Assembly: GCA_025351425.1 (NCBI GenBank)
Contig: JANXVY010000053.1
Coordinates: 1 to 48,879 of the forward strand
DNA: 48,879 bases
Direction: 5' to 3'
Source of the DNA: Hyphomicrobium sp.
GTDB lineage: Bacteria > Pseudomonadota > Alphaproteobacteria > Rhizobiales > Hyphomicrobiaceae
The position numbers were made by a program, and so were the translations under genes. Positions 24,193 through 32,787 of the stretch are shown in pieces (position 1 is the first letter of the stretch; the number at the start of each line of letters is the position of its first letter). Below the pieces are notes generated by a model. It was not told the origin of the DNA and searched no databases. It was given only the letters and a program-made list of their open reading frames with translations.

Positions 24193-24872
24193 TGGCAAAT
24201 GTGCTGCTGGCCGTCGCGGCCGTGGCGGGCGAGGTCGAGGTGGAAGTGGTCGCCGTGGTAGGCGTCGGCGCCGGGACCCAGAACGGTCGTGAAATCGCGG
24301 CAGGAGCCGGCGCGCACGTCGCGAAGGAAGGCCTGTTCGCCCGGGTCGCCGTTCCAGCCGCCTTTGACCGTGATGACGTGGCCATCGGCGAGCTTGAAGG
24401 CTGAGATGTCGATCGCATTGGCGTGTCCGTGTTCGGAGAGCTTCGCGCCCGACACGCCATTCATCGCGCGGCAGGAATAGGAGGCGGCGACGCGCAGTTC
24501 GAGCAGGGCCGCACCCAAGTGCCGGCGGGCGGCAGGTTCGACGACGCTCGCAACCCAGTCGTTGATCTTGGGGATCATCGGGCACGCGACGAAGGCGGAG
24601 GGCTGCAGGCCGACCAGGCCGTCGCTGGTCGCCGCCATCTCGAAGGGGCGCTCGGCTCCGCAGAATTCGCTGGGGCCGCCCAAGGCCGTGCGGGAGCGGA
24701 TGTATTGGGTTTCCCTGACCGCACCCGACGCGATGCAGGCGATCTCTTCCTGTTTACGCCATGGCTCGTCTTTTGCGACGAAGTCGGGACCGGCGCTGCA
24801 GCCCCATAACAAGAGCGCGCCGCCAAGCGGAATGAGGCCAGACCTGAAGACGCGATACACTGGATACGACAT
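24189..24872 (-). CDS. ExtensinC-family lipoprotein (M15-like fold)
   Basis: 227 residues with an N-terminal hydrophobic stretch and lipobox-like LLWGC (Cys25), so probably an envelope lipoprotein. The body is the extensin-like C-terminal domain common in alphaproteobacteria: IACIASGAVRE, LGGPSEFCGAERPFEM, SYSCRAMNG, SEHGHANAIDISAF and HGDHFHLDLARHG. The His/Asp pattern (SEHGHANAID, DHFHLD) resembles M15 D-Ala-D-Ala carboxypeptidases, so a metal-dependent peptidoglycan peptidase role is likely but unproven. Its TAG stop lies in the CTCTAG end of the mosaic repeat. The 450 bases upstream are non-coding. Confidence 0.85.
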   Translation of the reverse strand: MSYPVYRVFRSGLIPLGGALLLWGCSAGPDFVAKDEPWRKQEEIACIASGAVRETQYIRSRTALGGPSEFCGAERPFEMAATSDGLVGLQPSAFVACPMIPKINDWVASVVEPAARRHLGAALLELRVAASYSCRAMNGVSGAKLSEHGHANAIDISAFKLADGHVITVKGGWNGDPGEQAFLRDVRAGSCRDFTTVLGPGADAYHGDHFHLDLARHGRDGQQHICH

Positions 24873-25017
24873 GGTTAGCAGTCTAGCCCGGGCTGCCTAA
24901 CGCTTGGTGAATACAGCGCTGGTTTGGCGCAGTTGACGCTCGCAGGTCGGCGGATTTCGGGCGGTAGCGCGGCTTAATTCCGGCCGTTCGAGTGGGGATC
25001 CTCTCGTGGCGGATGAG

Positions 25018-25026
25018 TTATCCACA
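25018..25026 (+). other. Single perfect DnaA box
   Basis: TTATCCACA, exact consensus, in the gap between the ExtensinC and hydrolase genes. It stands alone: I see no cluster of boxes or AT-rich unwinding element, so this is not an origin. It may be a titration or regulatory site, or chance. Confidence 0.35.
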
Positions 25027-25070
25027 GCCGTGCACGGAATGAATTGCGAATCAGGGCGATTTTTGCCGTT

Positions 25071-25087
25071 GTCAATGTTAAATTGAC
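25071..25087. promoter_or_regulatory. Operator-like palindrome
   Basis: GTCAAT-GTTAA-ATTGAC, a perfect 6-bp inverted repeat in an AT-rich patch, 45 bases after the DnaA box. It may be an operator, but it is about 215 bases from the ExtensinC start codon and faces the 3' end of the hydrolase gene, so its target is unclear. Confidence 0.3.
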
Positions 25088-25183
25088 TAAGGGCCGAAAC
25101 AGGTGTGCCGGCTTCAGCGTTGAGAGTCGCGTGAGCCAGTAGCGTATGCCGTGTTGCGTAAAGCGTGGTGTATGGCGTGTTGA

Positions 25184-25258
25184 AGCCTCGGCAATGCCTC
25201 TGTACCGCCACCCGACAGGCCCCCCTGCGGAACACCGGCACAGGGAGTTGCCGAGGCT
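25184..25258. ncRNA. Rod-shaped structured element, possible small RNA
   Basis: Perfect 11-bp outer arms AGCCTCGGCAA (25184-25194) and TTGCCGAGGCT (25248-25258) continue after a small internal loop into a second helix (CTCTGT-A-CCG against CGG-C-ACAGGGAG, one A-C mismatch) and an apical CAGG/CCTG stem. This makes a 75-nt rod that could form on either strand's transcript. I do not recognise the family: it lacks the 4.5S RNA tetraloop motif and 6S features. There is no T-run after it. It could also be a large palindromic repeat. A 13-bp imperfect direct repeat (GTATGCCGTGTTG / GTATGGCGTGTTG) lies just before it. Confidence 0.45.
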
Positions 25259-25325
25259 CATTGTTAACGGCACGCGATTCGAAGCCGGACTGTGCTCGGG
25301 CCGGCGAACAGCAGGCCGACACGGC

Positions 25326-26096
25326 CTAAGCCTTAAAAAATTCGAGCACTGCGTCCTTGAAGGTGCGGTCCCCAACGGCTTTCATGTGCTCACGGCCCGC
25401 AATGTCGAAGTGCCGGGCGCCAGGAATGAGCGCTGCAAGGCCACTTGCCGATCCCGCGACCACATCGTCGGTGCCGACCGCGACCAGGACGGGGCGCGTG
25501 ACGCCCGCCAAGCCAGCCGCCGTTATTGGTGCACGCGCCGAACGCATGCAGGCGGCGAGCGCCTTCAGGTCGCTCTTGGTCTGCTCGGCAAACGCGCGGA
25601 ATACGCGGCCGCCGGGATCGGTGACGTCGTCCAGGCTCGGCGCTTCAAGGGCTTGCGCGATCGTGTCGCCGCGTCCTTGCATGCCGGTCACCATGTTGAT
25701 GCCGAGACCGCCGAATACGATGCGGTCCACGCGTTCGGGGTGATTGAGCAGCAGGAAGGCGCCGATGCGGGCACCCATCGAATAGCCCAAGACATGCGTG
25801 GTCCTCAGCGCCAAGTGATCGAGCAGACGGCGGGCGTCTTCCGCCATGAGCGGTGCGCCATAATCTTTCAAATCGTGGAGTTTCTGGCTGTGGCCGTGGC
25901 CGCGGTTGTCAAAGGCTACGACGCGAAAGCCCGCTTCGGACAGAATTCGCACCCAGCCGGTTTGGACCCAGTTTGTCGCCACGTTCGATGCAAAGCCGTG
26001 AATCAACAGTACGGTCTTGCGGTGAGCGTGGCTTTCGTCATCGGCGCGGGTGTCCAGATAGGCGATTTCGACGCCATCGGAAGAGAAGGTCTGCAT
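25326..26096 (-). CDS. Alpha/beta hydrolase
   Basis: 256 residues with the complete alpha/beta-hydrolase signature: oxyanion HGFAS (33-37), DNRGHG (63-68), nucleophile elbow GYSMG with Ser106, an acid at D210/D211 in VGTDD, and the catalytic His237 in GREHMKAVG. No signal peptide, so cytoplasmic. The substrate cannot be told; the general pattern is like esterase or 3-oxoadipate-enol-lactonase-type hydrolases. It is divergent from the zinc-finger gene 100 bases away. Confidence 0.9.
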   Translation of the reverse strand: MQTFSSDGVEIAYLDTRADDESHAHRKTVLLIHGFASNVATNWVQTGWVRILSEAGFRVVAFDNRGHGHSQKLHDLKDYGAPLMAEDARRLLDHLALRTTHVLGYSMGARIGAFLLLNHPERVDRIVFGGLGINMVTGMQGRGDTIAQALEAPSLDDVTDPGGRVFRAFAEQTKSDLKALAACMRSARAPITAAGLAGVTRPVLVAVGTDDVVAGSASGLAALIPGARHFDIAGREHMKAVGDRTFKDAVLEFFKA

Positions 26097-26196
26097 CGGT
26101 CAGTTCCCAAAGCTGTGTTGGCGCGTGCTATCATTTTGCGGTATGTGCCGCTATGTTTGCGGTCTCATCAATTGGTTTTTCCAGCAAGGACTAGGC

Positions 26197-26439
26197 ATGG
26201 CTCACGCCGTTCCCCATCTCGCCAACGACGCGGGTGTCGAAAAAATTTTCATTGGCGTCAAAGAGCTGCAGTGCCTGGGCGCGCGGGCGCCATTCGATCA
26301 TCCCCACGTTACGCTCGATATGGGCGGGGATGCGCAGATCCTGTGCCCGTATTGCTCGACGCTTTATGTCCATGACCCGCGCCTTGCCGCCAATGAGACC
26401 GACCCCAAGAATAGCCTCGTGCACGACGACGGGCACTGA
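26197..26439 (+). CDS. Zinc-finger protein of the NDUFS6/zf-CHCC family
   Basis: 80 residues. It has the CHCC zinc pattern: Cys26 (LQCLGA), His35/His37 (FDHPHVTL), then Cys50 and Cys53 in ILCPYCSTLYVH. This is the domain of mitochondrial complex I subunit NDUFS6; free-standing bacterial forms are common in alphaproteobacteria and may be linked to respiratory complex I, though this is not shown here. An in-frame ATG 24 codons upstream gives a non-conserved leader, so 26197 is used. The stop is directly followed by the GTG start of the monooxygenase. Confidence 0.9.
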   Translation: MAHAVPHLANDAGVEKIFIGVKELQCLGARAPFDHPHVTLDMGGDAQILCPYCSTLYVHDPRLAANETDPKNSLVHDDGH

Positions 26440-27639
26440 GTGACCGTCACGGCGAGAAGCGCGCGACCGTTCTTGATCGCCGGTGGCGGCATCGGCGGAC
26501 TGGCTGCGGCACTGGCGCTGGCGAAGGCAGGTTTCAAGGCCCGCGTTCTTGAGCGTAACGCCGCGTTCAGCGAAGCTGGAGCCGGGATCCAGATCGGACC
26601 CAACGGGGTGGCGGCGCTGCGCGCCCTGGGCGTCGCCGAAGCGCTGGAACCCAAAACAGGTCAGCCCAACGACATCCGGGTGATGGACGCCAAGAGCGGC
26701 CGGCTGTTGACCGCGTTGCCGCTGGGCAACTCCATCGCCGCGCGGCTGGGCGGGCCTTACTGGACGGCGCACCGGGCCGACCTGCATGCGGCGCTGTTGG
26801 ATAAGGCCAGGCGCGAACCTCTCATCGCCATTACGACAGGTTTCGAAGTGGACCGGCTCGAAGCGACCGCCGAAGGCGTGCGGGTCATTTCAGCTGGCGG
26901 GAGCGCCGCTGCGGGGGCGGCGCTGATCGGCGCAGACGGCTTATGGTCGAAAGTCCGCGGGTATGTCGCCGACGGAGTGACACTCAAGCCCATTGGGCGG
27001 CAGGCCTACCGGGCGGTGGTGCCGGCCGAGGCCATGCCTGCGGCGTTGCAGGATCATTCGACCGGGCTCTGGCTCGCGCGCGGGGTCCATTGCGTTCACT
27101 ATCCGGTGCGAGCTGGACGCGAGATCGCGGTCGTGGTCATCGTGCCGGCCAGCGTTACGGACGCCGGCTGGTCGCAGGCGGCGGATGTCACGCAGATCGA
27201 GCCGGCTGTCGCTCAATTCTCGGCCGATCTGGTCGCGCTGCTACGCGCCGCACCCGGCTGGAAATCGTGGGCGCTGCACGATGCGCCGCCGCTGGCGCGT
27301 TGGTCGAACGGGGCCATTGCCCTGCTGGGCGATGCGGCCCATCCGGTGCTGCCGTTTCTCGCGCAAGGGGGCGTGCTCGCGCTCGAAGATGCCGTGGTGC
27401 TGGCTGCGGAAGTACGGCGGACGCCCGAGAACCTCCCCTTGGCGCTTGAGGCTTACGCGAAATCCCGCATCCGGCGGGCGAAACGGGTTGCGACCGCATC
27501 GCGGCGGAACGGCGAGATCTATCATCTCGGAGGGGCCGCCGCATTCGTGCGTAACGCGGTGCTGCGCGCCAGTCCGGCCGCCCAGCTGATCGGCCGATAC
27601 GATTGGCTCTACGGGTGGACGCCGCCTTCGCAGACGTAA
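26440..27639 (+). CDS. FAD-dependent monooxygenase (UbiH/salicylate-hydroxylase type)
   Basis: 399 residues, GTG start placed right after the preceding stop. Group A flavin hydroxylase motifs are present: GGGIGG dinucleotide site (15-20) with the ERN strand end, DG motif ALIGADGLWSKVR, and GD motif ALLGDAAHPVLPFLAQGG. Best general match is the salicylate / 3-hydroxybenzoate 6-hydroxylase branch, which also includes ubiquinone hydroxylases. No aromatic degradation genes lie nearby, so a housekeeping hydroxylation is as likely as catabolism. Co-transcribed with the zinc-finger gene. Confidence 0.9.
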   Translation: MTVTARSARPFLIAGGGIGGLAAALALAKAGFKARVLERNAAFSEAGAGIQIGPNGVAALRALGVAEALEPKTGQPNDIRVMDAKSGRLLTALPLGNSIAARLGGPYWTAHRADLHAALLDKARREPLIAITTGFEVDRLEATAEGVRVISAGGSAAAGAALIGADGLWSKVRGYVADGVTLKPIGRQAYRAVVPAEAMPAALQDHSTGLWLARGVHCVHYPVRAGREIAVVVIVPASVTDAGWSQAADVTQIEPAVAQFSADLVALLRAAPGWKSWALHDAPPLARWSNGAIALLGDAAHPVLPFLAQGGVLALEDAVVLAAEVRRTPENLPLALEAYAKSRIRRAKRVATASRRNGEIYHLGGAAAFVRNAVLRASPAAQLIGRYDWLYGWTPPSQT

Positions 27640-27706
27640 CTTTCGCAAAGGCGTCTCGTAATGCTGCTAACGTCATAATATCTGCCAGTTCGACCGAGGT
27701 GCCCTC

Positions 27707-29356
27707 ATGCGCGCGCTGATGCTACCCTTCACGGCCCGCTTCATCCTGGTGCCGCTCAGCGTGCTGGTGACGGCCGCGAGCGCCGGCGCGATTGTCTATG
27801 CGCCAAGCTGGTGGGCGGTGGCGACCCCGCCGCTGGTCATTGGCGGCGGCCTGACGCTGCTGGGGCTGCGCGACTTGTTCCAGACGCGCCACGCCATTCT
27901 GCGCAACTATCCAATTGCTGCGCACCTGCGGTTTCTATTCGAAGGCATCCGGCCCGAGATCCGGCAATATTTCTTCGAGGGTGATACCGATGGCTCGCCA
28001 TTTTCGCGCAACCAACGGGCCATCGTCTATCAGCGCTCCAAGGGCGTGCTCGACAAGCGGCCATTCGGAACCCAGTACGATGTGTATCAGCCGCCGTTCG
28101 AGTGGCTGACACATTCGATGGCGCCGAGGCCCGTCGCGCACGAGGGCTTCCGCATCACGATCGGCGGAACGGCCTGCACGCAGCCCTATAGCGCGTCGGT
28201 GTTCAACATCTCTGCGATGAGCTATGGCGCGTTGTCGGCCAACGCCATCCGCGCGCTCAACAAGGGTGCGAAGGCCGGCGGGTTTGCCCATGACACCGGC
28301 GAGGGCGGTTTTTCGCCCTACCACCAGGAGAATGGCGGCGACGTCATCTGGGAAATCGGCTCGGGGTATTTCGGCGCGCGCAACCAGGACGGCTCGTTTA
28401 GCGCGGAACGGTTTGCGGAGACCGCCGCCAACCCGCAAATCAAGATGATCGAATTGAAACTGTCGCAAGGGGCGAAACCGGGCCATGGCGGCGTGTTGCC
28501 GGGTCGGAAGGTGACGGCGGAAATTGCCCGTATCCGGGGCGTGACGGCGGGTGAAGACTGCGTGTCTCCGGCGCGGCACTCGGCGTTTTCGACGCCCATC
28601 GAGATGATGCAGTTCATCGGGGAGCTACGGCGGCTTTCCGGCGGCAAGCCGGTGGGCTTCAAGCTGTGCATCGGTCACCGCTGGGAGTTTCTGGCCGTGA
28701 TCAAGGCCATGATAGAAACCGGCATCCGCCCCGATTTCATCGTGGTCGACGGGAAAGAAGGCGGAACCGGCGCGGCGCCGCTCGAATTCCTGGACCATCT
28801 CGGCATGCCCATGCGCGATGGCCTTTCGTTCGTCCATTCGGCCCTGGTCGGGGCAAACCTGCGCCACGAAATCCGCATCGGGGCTGCCGGCAAGATCGTC
28901 AGTGGGTTCGACATTGCTCGTGCAATGGCGCTCGGGGCCGATTGGTGTAACGCGGCGCGCGGGTTCATGTTCGCGGTCGGCTGCATTCAGGCGCAAAGCT
29001 GCCACACGGGCGAATGCCCGACCGGGGTCGCAACGCAGGACCCGATGCGCCAGCGCGCCATCGTTGTCGCCGACAAATCGGTGCGGGTCATGAATTTCCA
29101 TCGCGAAACCGTGGCCGCGCTGGCCGAGATCGTGGCTGCGGCCGGGCTAGACCATCCCCAGCAGTTGACAGGCGATCTGATCTTGCGCCGTGCGGCTGCC
29201 GACCGGGTTGTATCGTTGGCGGAGCTCTATCCGGTGCTGATGCCGGGCGAGTTGCTGGCGGAGACATCCGATCTGCGTTTCAAGGAAGCCTGGCTGCGGG
29301 CGCGGGCGGAAAGTTTCACTCCGGGTCCGAGCTTGTTTGCTGTTGCCGCCGAATAA
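27707..29356 (+). CDS. FMN-binding glutamate synthase family protein
   Basis: 549 residues. An N-terminal hydrophobic hairpin (about 8-52) is followed by a glutamate-synthase-type FMN barrel: FNISAMSYGALSANAIRALN, GEGGFSPYH, LSQGAKPGHGGVLPG, DGKEGGTGAAP. The iron-sulfur ligands C426-x5-C432-x4-C437 (CIQAQSCHTGECPTG) match the 3Fe-4S cluster of GltB. It lacks the glutaminase (GATase) domain, so it is a stand-alone barrel with an unknown electron donor and product, probably membrane-attached. It lies 67 bases after the monooxygenase. Confidence 0.9.
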   Translation: MRALMLPFTARFILVPLSVLVTAASAGAIVYAPSWWAVATPPLVIGGGLTLLGLRDLFQTRHAILRNYPIAAHLRFLFEGIRPEIRQYFFEGDTDGSPFSRNQRAIVYQRSKGVLDKRPFGTQYDVYQPPFEWLTHSMAPRPVAHEGFRITIGGTACTQPYSASVFNISAMSYGALSANAIRALNKGAKAGGFAHDTGEGGFSPYHQENGGDVIWEIGSGYFGARNQDGSFSAERFAETAANPQIKMIELKLSQGAKPGHGGVLPGRKVTAEIARIRGVTAGEDCVSPARHSAFSTPIEMMQFIGELRRLSGGKPVGFKLCIGHRWEFLAVIKAMIETGIRPDFIVVDGKEGGTGAAPLEFLDHLGMPMRDGLSFVHSALVGANLRHEIRIGAAGKIVSGFDIARAMALGADWCNAARGFMFAVGCIQAQSCHTGECPTGVATQDPMRQRAIVVADKSVRVMNFHRETVAALAEIVAAAGLDHPQQLTGDLILRRAAADRVVSLAELYPVLMPGELLAETSDLRFKEAWLRARAESFTPGPSLFAVAAE

Positions 29357-29461
29357 GGCTGCGCACGCGCCGCTCCGTAAAGGACGCCCGAGGTGGCCAG
29401 TAGCGCAATTTTCCAATTGCGCTATTTTCCGGCTTTCGCTCCAGGTCGTTGTCTGGTGGTT

Positions 29462-30280
29462 ATGAAAGAGCACACCCTGAAACCCATCGTTCCCATTCCT
29501 GTCGACAGGCGCGCCAAGGCGATCGGCCAGATCCGTACGGCGATGATCGAGAAAAAGCTGACCCAGGCCCAACTCGCCGACGCTGCCGACTGCCATGAAA
29601 AGACGGTGCAGAACCTGCTCGGCGGGCGATCGGTGCGCGACCAGACGCTTTTTGACGTCTGCACCTATCTCGGCCTCGACTACGAGGATGTGCGCGACAA
29701 CTGGCATGGCAGCGTGGCACAGGCGGGGACGCCGTCGGAACTCGCACAATCCCACGACCGGCGGGCGACCGGTGGGATGGTCGCGCCCGTCTACATGGGC
29801 GCCTATACGCGCGCGGCCGTCGACCAGTATCTGGGAAGCTATCTGACGCTGAGGCACGATTTCACGGCGGCCGATACGTTCGTTGCCTATCGTACGGACG
29901 TGCACTGGGATGACGAATGGCCGAGCCTGCTGTTCCAAGAGGTCGACCGGCCCGATGCGCCTTATTCCCATCGTGGACGCATTTATGTTCCCGCATCCTC
30001 GATGTTTATCCATCTGGTGTCGCTGACCAAGGGGGCGATGCGAATGATCGTCGTTTCGCAGCTCGGCCAGGATGGCATGATGCGCGGCCTGATCACGACG
30101 CTCAATAAGCAACGGGCGAACTACGTGCCGGTGGCGACGCCGATCGTCTATGCCAAGCGGGAAGCTTTTCCGGCTGCAAACCTCGGGCTTATCGCGCCGG
30201 GTCACGACGCGCACGCCGAGTATAAGGCCCTGCTTACGGCTACGCTCAGCGAGGGGTATGCTCGTCTCGTGGTCCCGTAA
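29462..30280 (+). CDS. Helix-turn-helix (XRE-type) regulator with C-terminal sensing-like domain
   Basis: 272 residues. N-terminal HTH (about 20-75: IRTAMIEKKLTQAQLADAA, CHEKTVQNLLGG, DVCTYLGLD) is of XRE type. The remaining 190 residues (from TGGMVAPVYMGAYTRAAVDQYLGSYLTLR) form a beta-rich domain I cannot name, probably effector binding. ATG 29462 is preferred; an in-frame ATG at 29393 adds an unlikely leader and has no better ribosome site. The stop runs 35 bases into the 3' end of the convergent patatin gene. Confidence 0.8.
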   Translation: MKEHTLKPIVPIPVDRRAKAIGQIRTAMIEKKLTQAQLADAADCHEKTVQNLLGGRSVRDQTLFDVCTYLGLDYEDVRDNWHGSVAQAGTPSELAQSHDRRATGGMVAPVYMGAYTRAAVDQYLGSYLTLRHDFTAADTFVAYRTDVHWDDEWPSLLFQEVDRPDAPYSHRGRIYVPASSMFIHLVSLTKGAMRMIVVSQLGQDGMMRGLITTLNKQRANYVPVATPIVYAKREAFPAANLGLIAPGHDAHAEYKALLTATLSEGYARLVVP

Positions 30281-31475
30281 TCTGCGGGACGGCTGCCTCT
30301 GAAGCTGGCGCGGGATTTACGACGGCCATGCGGGGCCGCGGCAGAGCAAAGCGCGGCAACTCGGACAAGAAGCGGGCCTTCAAGTCCACCGTCGACTGCC
30401 GGCCGATGCGGCTGCGCGAGCCGTCGAGCCATTTGTAGGCTTCGGTCCTGCCTGCGCCATGAAGATAGGTGAACAGGCCCCAATCGGGCTTCATCTTGCT
30501 GCCGGCGGGCAGTCCGGCGGTGTGGCGGCCGGCTTCGATCAAATGAAACCGGTGCTGCGCCAAGGAGCTGAGGCGGGTTGGCCGTTTGAAGCGGCGCTGC
30601 AGCCAGCCCCCTTCGGCCTCGCGCACGGCTTCGATGATTTCGATATCGCGCATCAGCGGCGCGTTGAACGTCAACCGGCTGGTCTGGGCAGCAATATCTT
30701 CGAGACGGGTCGGGGTGCCGCTGACGTTGGTGGGGTTCAACAGAACGATGAGGGTGTCCCCGATCGGACTTTCGAGCGCCAGGCGCACGATGTCGGGGTT
30801 GGCCGAGAAGCCGCCGTCCCAATAAGCGCGGCCCTCAATTTCAACCGCGTGGTGCAACGTCGGAAGGCAGGCGGACGCCAGTACGGCCTCGACGGTCAGT
30901 TCGTGGCAGCGAAAGAAACGGGGCCGCCCGGTGCCGACGTCGGTTGCAGCGATCAGCAGTTCGACAGGTGAGGCTGCGCGCAGGCGGTCGAAATCGATCG
31001 TCTCGGTGAGGAGGCGGCGCAGCGGGTCGAAGCCCAGCGGATTGAACTCGTAGGGCGAGAACATTTTTGCCATGCCTGAGACCGCAGGCAGCGTACCAAG
31101 GCTCGACAATACGGGATTGAGCCGGATGAAGTCGGGCACTCCGGCCTTGTAGACCGCCTCCCACAACTGGCGCAGTTTTGCCCGCGCGCCCTCACGTCCG
31201 CCTTCGGCGAGCCCTGAGGCCACCGCGACCGCGTTCACCGCGCCCGCACTCGCTGCGCTGATCCAGCCGATTTCGACGGTGTCCTGCTCGAGCAAATGGT
31301 CGAGCACGCCCCAGGTGAAGGCACCATGCGCCCCGCCCCCTTGCAGCGCGAGATTGATCCGTTTTGTCCTGGCCAATGTCTGCGCCTTTTCATTGTGGAG
31401 GCAACTTGGTAAATTAGAGATATTCAGCAGAAGACAATTCGATTGAGGCCGGGCAGGGTACGATGTGAGCGGCAT
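30246..31475 (-). CDS. Patatin-like phospholipase
   Basis: 409 residues with the patatin Ser-Asp dyad: oxyanion GGGAHG (46-51), nucleophile Ser76 in AASAG (the usual first Gly of GxSxG is Ala) and Asp220 in DGG. The C-terminal half includes MRDIEIIEAVRE and a basic region typical of the DUF3734-type patatins found in alphaproteobacteria. It probably hydrolyses lipids or polyhydroxybutyrate-like polymers in the cytoplasm. The first 36 residues are not conserved, so the true start may be a later TTG codon near residue 34. Its 3' end overlaps the convergent HTH gene by 35 bases. Confidence 0.88.
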   Translation of the reverse strand: MPLTSYPARPQSNCLLLNISNLPSCLHNEKAQTLARTKRINLALQGGGAHGAFTWGVLDHLLEQDTVEIGWISAASAGAVNAVAVASGLAEGGREGARAKLRQLWEAVYKAGVPDFIRLNPVLSSLGTLPAVSGMAKMFSPYEFNPLGFDPLRRLLTETIDFDRLRAASPVELLIAATDVGTGRPRFFRCHELTVEAVLASACLPTLHHAVEIEGRAYWDGGFSANPDIVRLALESPIGDTLIVLLNPTNVSGTPTRLEDIAAQTSRLTFNAPLMRDIEIIEAVREAEGGWLQRRFKRPTRLSSLAQHRFHLIEAGRHTAGLPAGSKMKPDWGLFTYLHGAGRTEAYKWLDGSRSRIGRQSTVDLKARFLSELPRFALPRPRMAVVNPAPASEAAVPQITGPRDEHTPR

Positions 31476-31599
31476 TCCGTCTCTGAGGCTGACGGTCCCT
31501 GGGGTGCGAGCTGCGGCTGCGATATCACATTGCCGCAGCGCGGGGGCGCGTTACAAAAATCGATGCTTTGGGTTGCATAAGGGGTAGTGAGTTTCAACC

Positions 31600-32787
31600 A
31601 TGACCACTCCGTCCGTATCCGCCTCGCCAACGCACCATTACGATTATATCGATGCGTTAAGAGGCTGGGCCTTGCTCGGCACCATCGTTGCCCACATGAA
31701 TTCCGTGTTCACGACGGACTATCCGTTTCACCCTTGGGCAAACCAGGGCGCACGCGGCGTGCAGCTATTCTACGTGGCGAGCGCATTGACGCTCATGATG
31801 TCGTGGCATCACAAGAACGACGGGGCGATCCCGTTCTATATCCGGCGGCTATTCCGGATCGCGCCCATGTTCTGGCTCGCGATCGTCTTCTTTCTGGTGC
31901 GGCATGGTCTACAGCCCCGGTGGGCGGCGCCCGACGGGATCGGCGCGCTGCACATCCTCACGAGTGCGACATTTCTGCATGGCTGGCATCCGGAAACGAT
32001 GAACGGCGTCGTGCCTGGCGCGTGGACCATTGCGGTAGAAATGACGTTCTATGCGTTGTTCCCGCTGCTGGTGATGGTGTGCACCAGTTTCTGGCGCTCC
32101 GTCGCGGTGTTTATGGCGACGTTTACGCTGAGTTTTGCGGCGGACGGCTGGCTGCAACCGTTTCTCGCGCGCGCGTTTCCGCATTCGCCCGAAGACCTGT
32201 TGAAAGCCTTCCGGTTCTTCTTCTTCTTCAATCACCTGCCGATCTTCATTCTGGGACTTGCAGTCTATCATGCGATCAACGAATACCGGCCGCGCATCTC
32301 GGTCTCGACGGCGACCATCGGCGCGCACGCCTGCCTGATCCCGATCCTGCTATTGCCGTTCCTGCCCGACTTTCCACCCAAGCATATCAGCTATGGCGTC
32401 GTATTTGCCGTGCTCGCGTTCTTCCTTGGCTGCGGGGCGCAATCGCGGTTCGTGAATGCACGGATCTGCCATATCGGAAAGGTCAGCTACAGCGGATATC
32501 TCGTGCATCTCGCACTGCTGTCGCTGATTATTCTGAACCCGGTGATCGACACCCTTTCGAGCCACATCGGACTTGCGTTCTTCGATCCCGCCCTGCCGCG
32601 CTGGCTGACGGTGTCGATTTTCACGCTCAGCTTGTGGTTCGCCGTGACGTGGGTCAGCATCAAGATTTCGACGCTCACCTACACGTATGTCGAGCGGCCG
32701 ATGATCAAGCTCGGCGCGCAGCTGGCCGCGCGCTGGCGCACACCAGCGCCGGCCGTTGAAACGGCGCCGCCGCTCAAAGTTATTTAA
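31600..32787 (+). CDS. Acyltransferase-3 family membrane protein (OafA/YrhL type)
   Basis: 395 residues, about ten hydrophobic segments. Acyltransferase-3 features are visible: YIDALRGWALLGTIVAHM at the start (catalytic-site-like His), GVQLFYVASALTL, the RR-F-RIAPMFWLA block, and GKVSYSGYLVHL near the end. Family members transfer acyl groups to sugars of the envelope or exopolysaccharide at the inner membrane. No sugar genes lie beside it, so the acceptor is unknown. The last four bases overlap the end of the convergent P450 gene. Confidence 0.92.
   Translation: MTTPSVSASPTHHYDYIDALRGWALLGTIVAHMNSVFTTDYPFHPWANQGARGVQLFYVASALTLMMSWHHKNDGAIPFYIRRLFRIAPMFWLAIVFFLVRHGLQPRWAAPDGIGALHILTSATFLHGWHPETMNGVVPGAWTIAVEMTFYALFPLLVMVCTSFWRSVAVFMATFTLSFAADGWLQPFLARAFPHSPEDLLKAFRFFFFFNHLPIFILGLAVYHAINEYRPRISVSTATIGAHACLIPILLLPFLPDFPPKHISYGVVFAVLAFFLGCGAQSRFVNARICHIGKVSYSGYLVHLALLSLIILNPVIDTLSSHIGLAFFDPALPRWLTVSIFTLSLWFAVTWVSIKISTLTYTYVERPMIKLGAQLAARWRTPAPAVETAPPLKVI

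Noticed and set aside
25018-25087. Chromosome origin
   Set aside because: Only one DnaA box is present, with no box cluster, AT-rich unwinding region or usual origin neighbours (dnaA, hemE, parAB) in the window.
24897-25322. 141-codon minus-strand ORF upstream of ExtensinC
   Set aside because: Its codons run through the DnaA box, the GTCAAT palindrome and the 75-nt rod. The peptide is low in hydrophobic pattern and shows no homology that I recognise.
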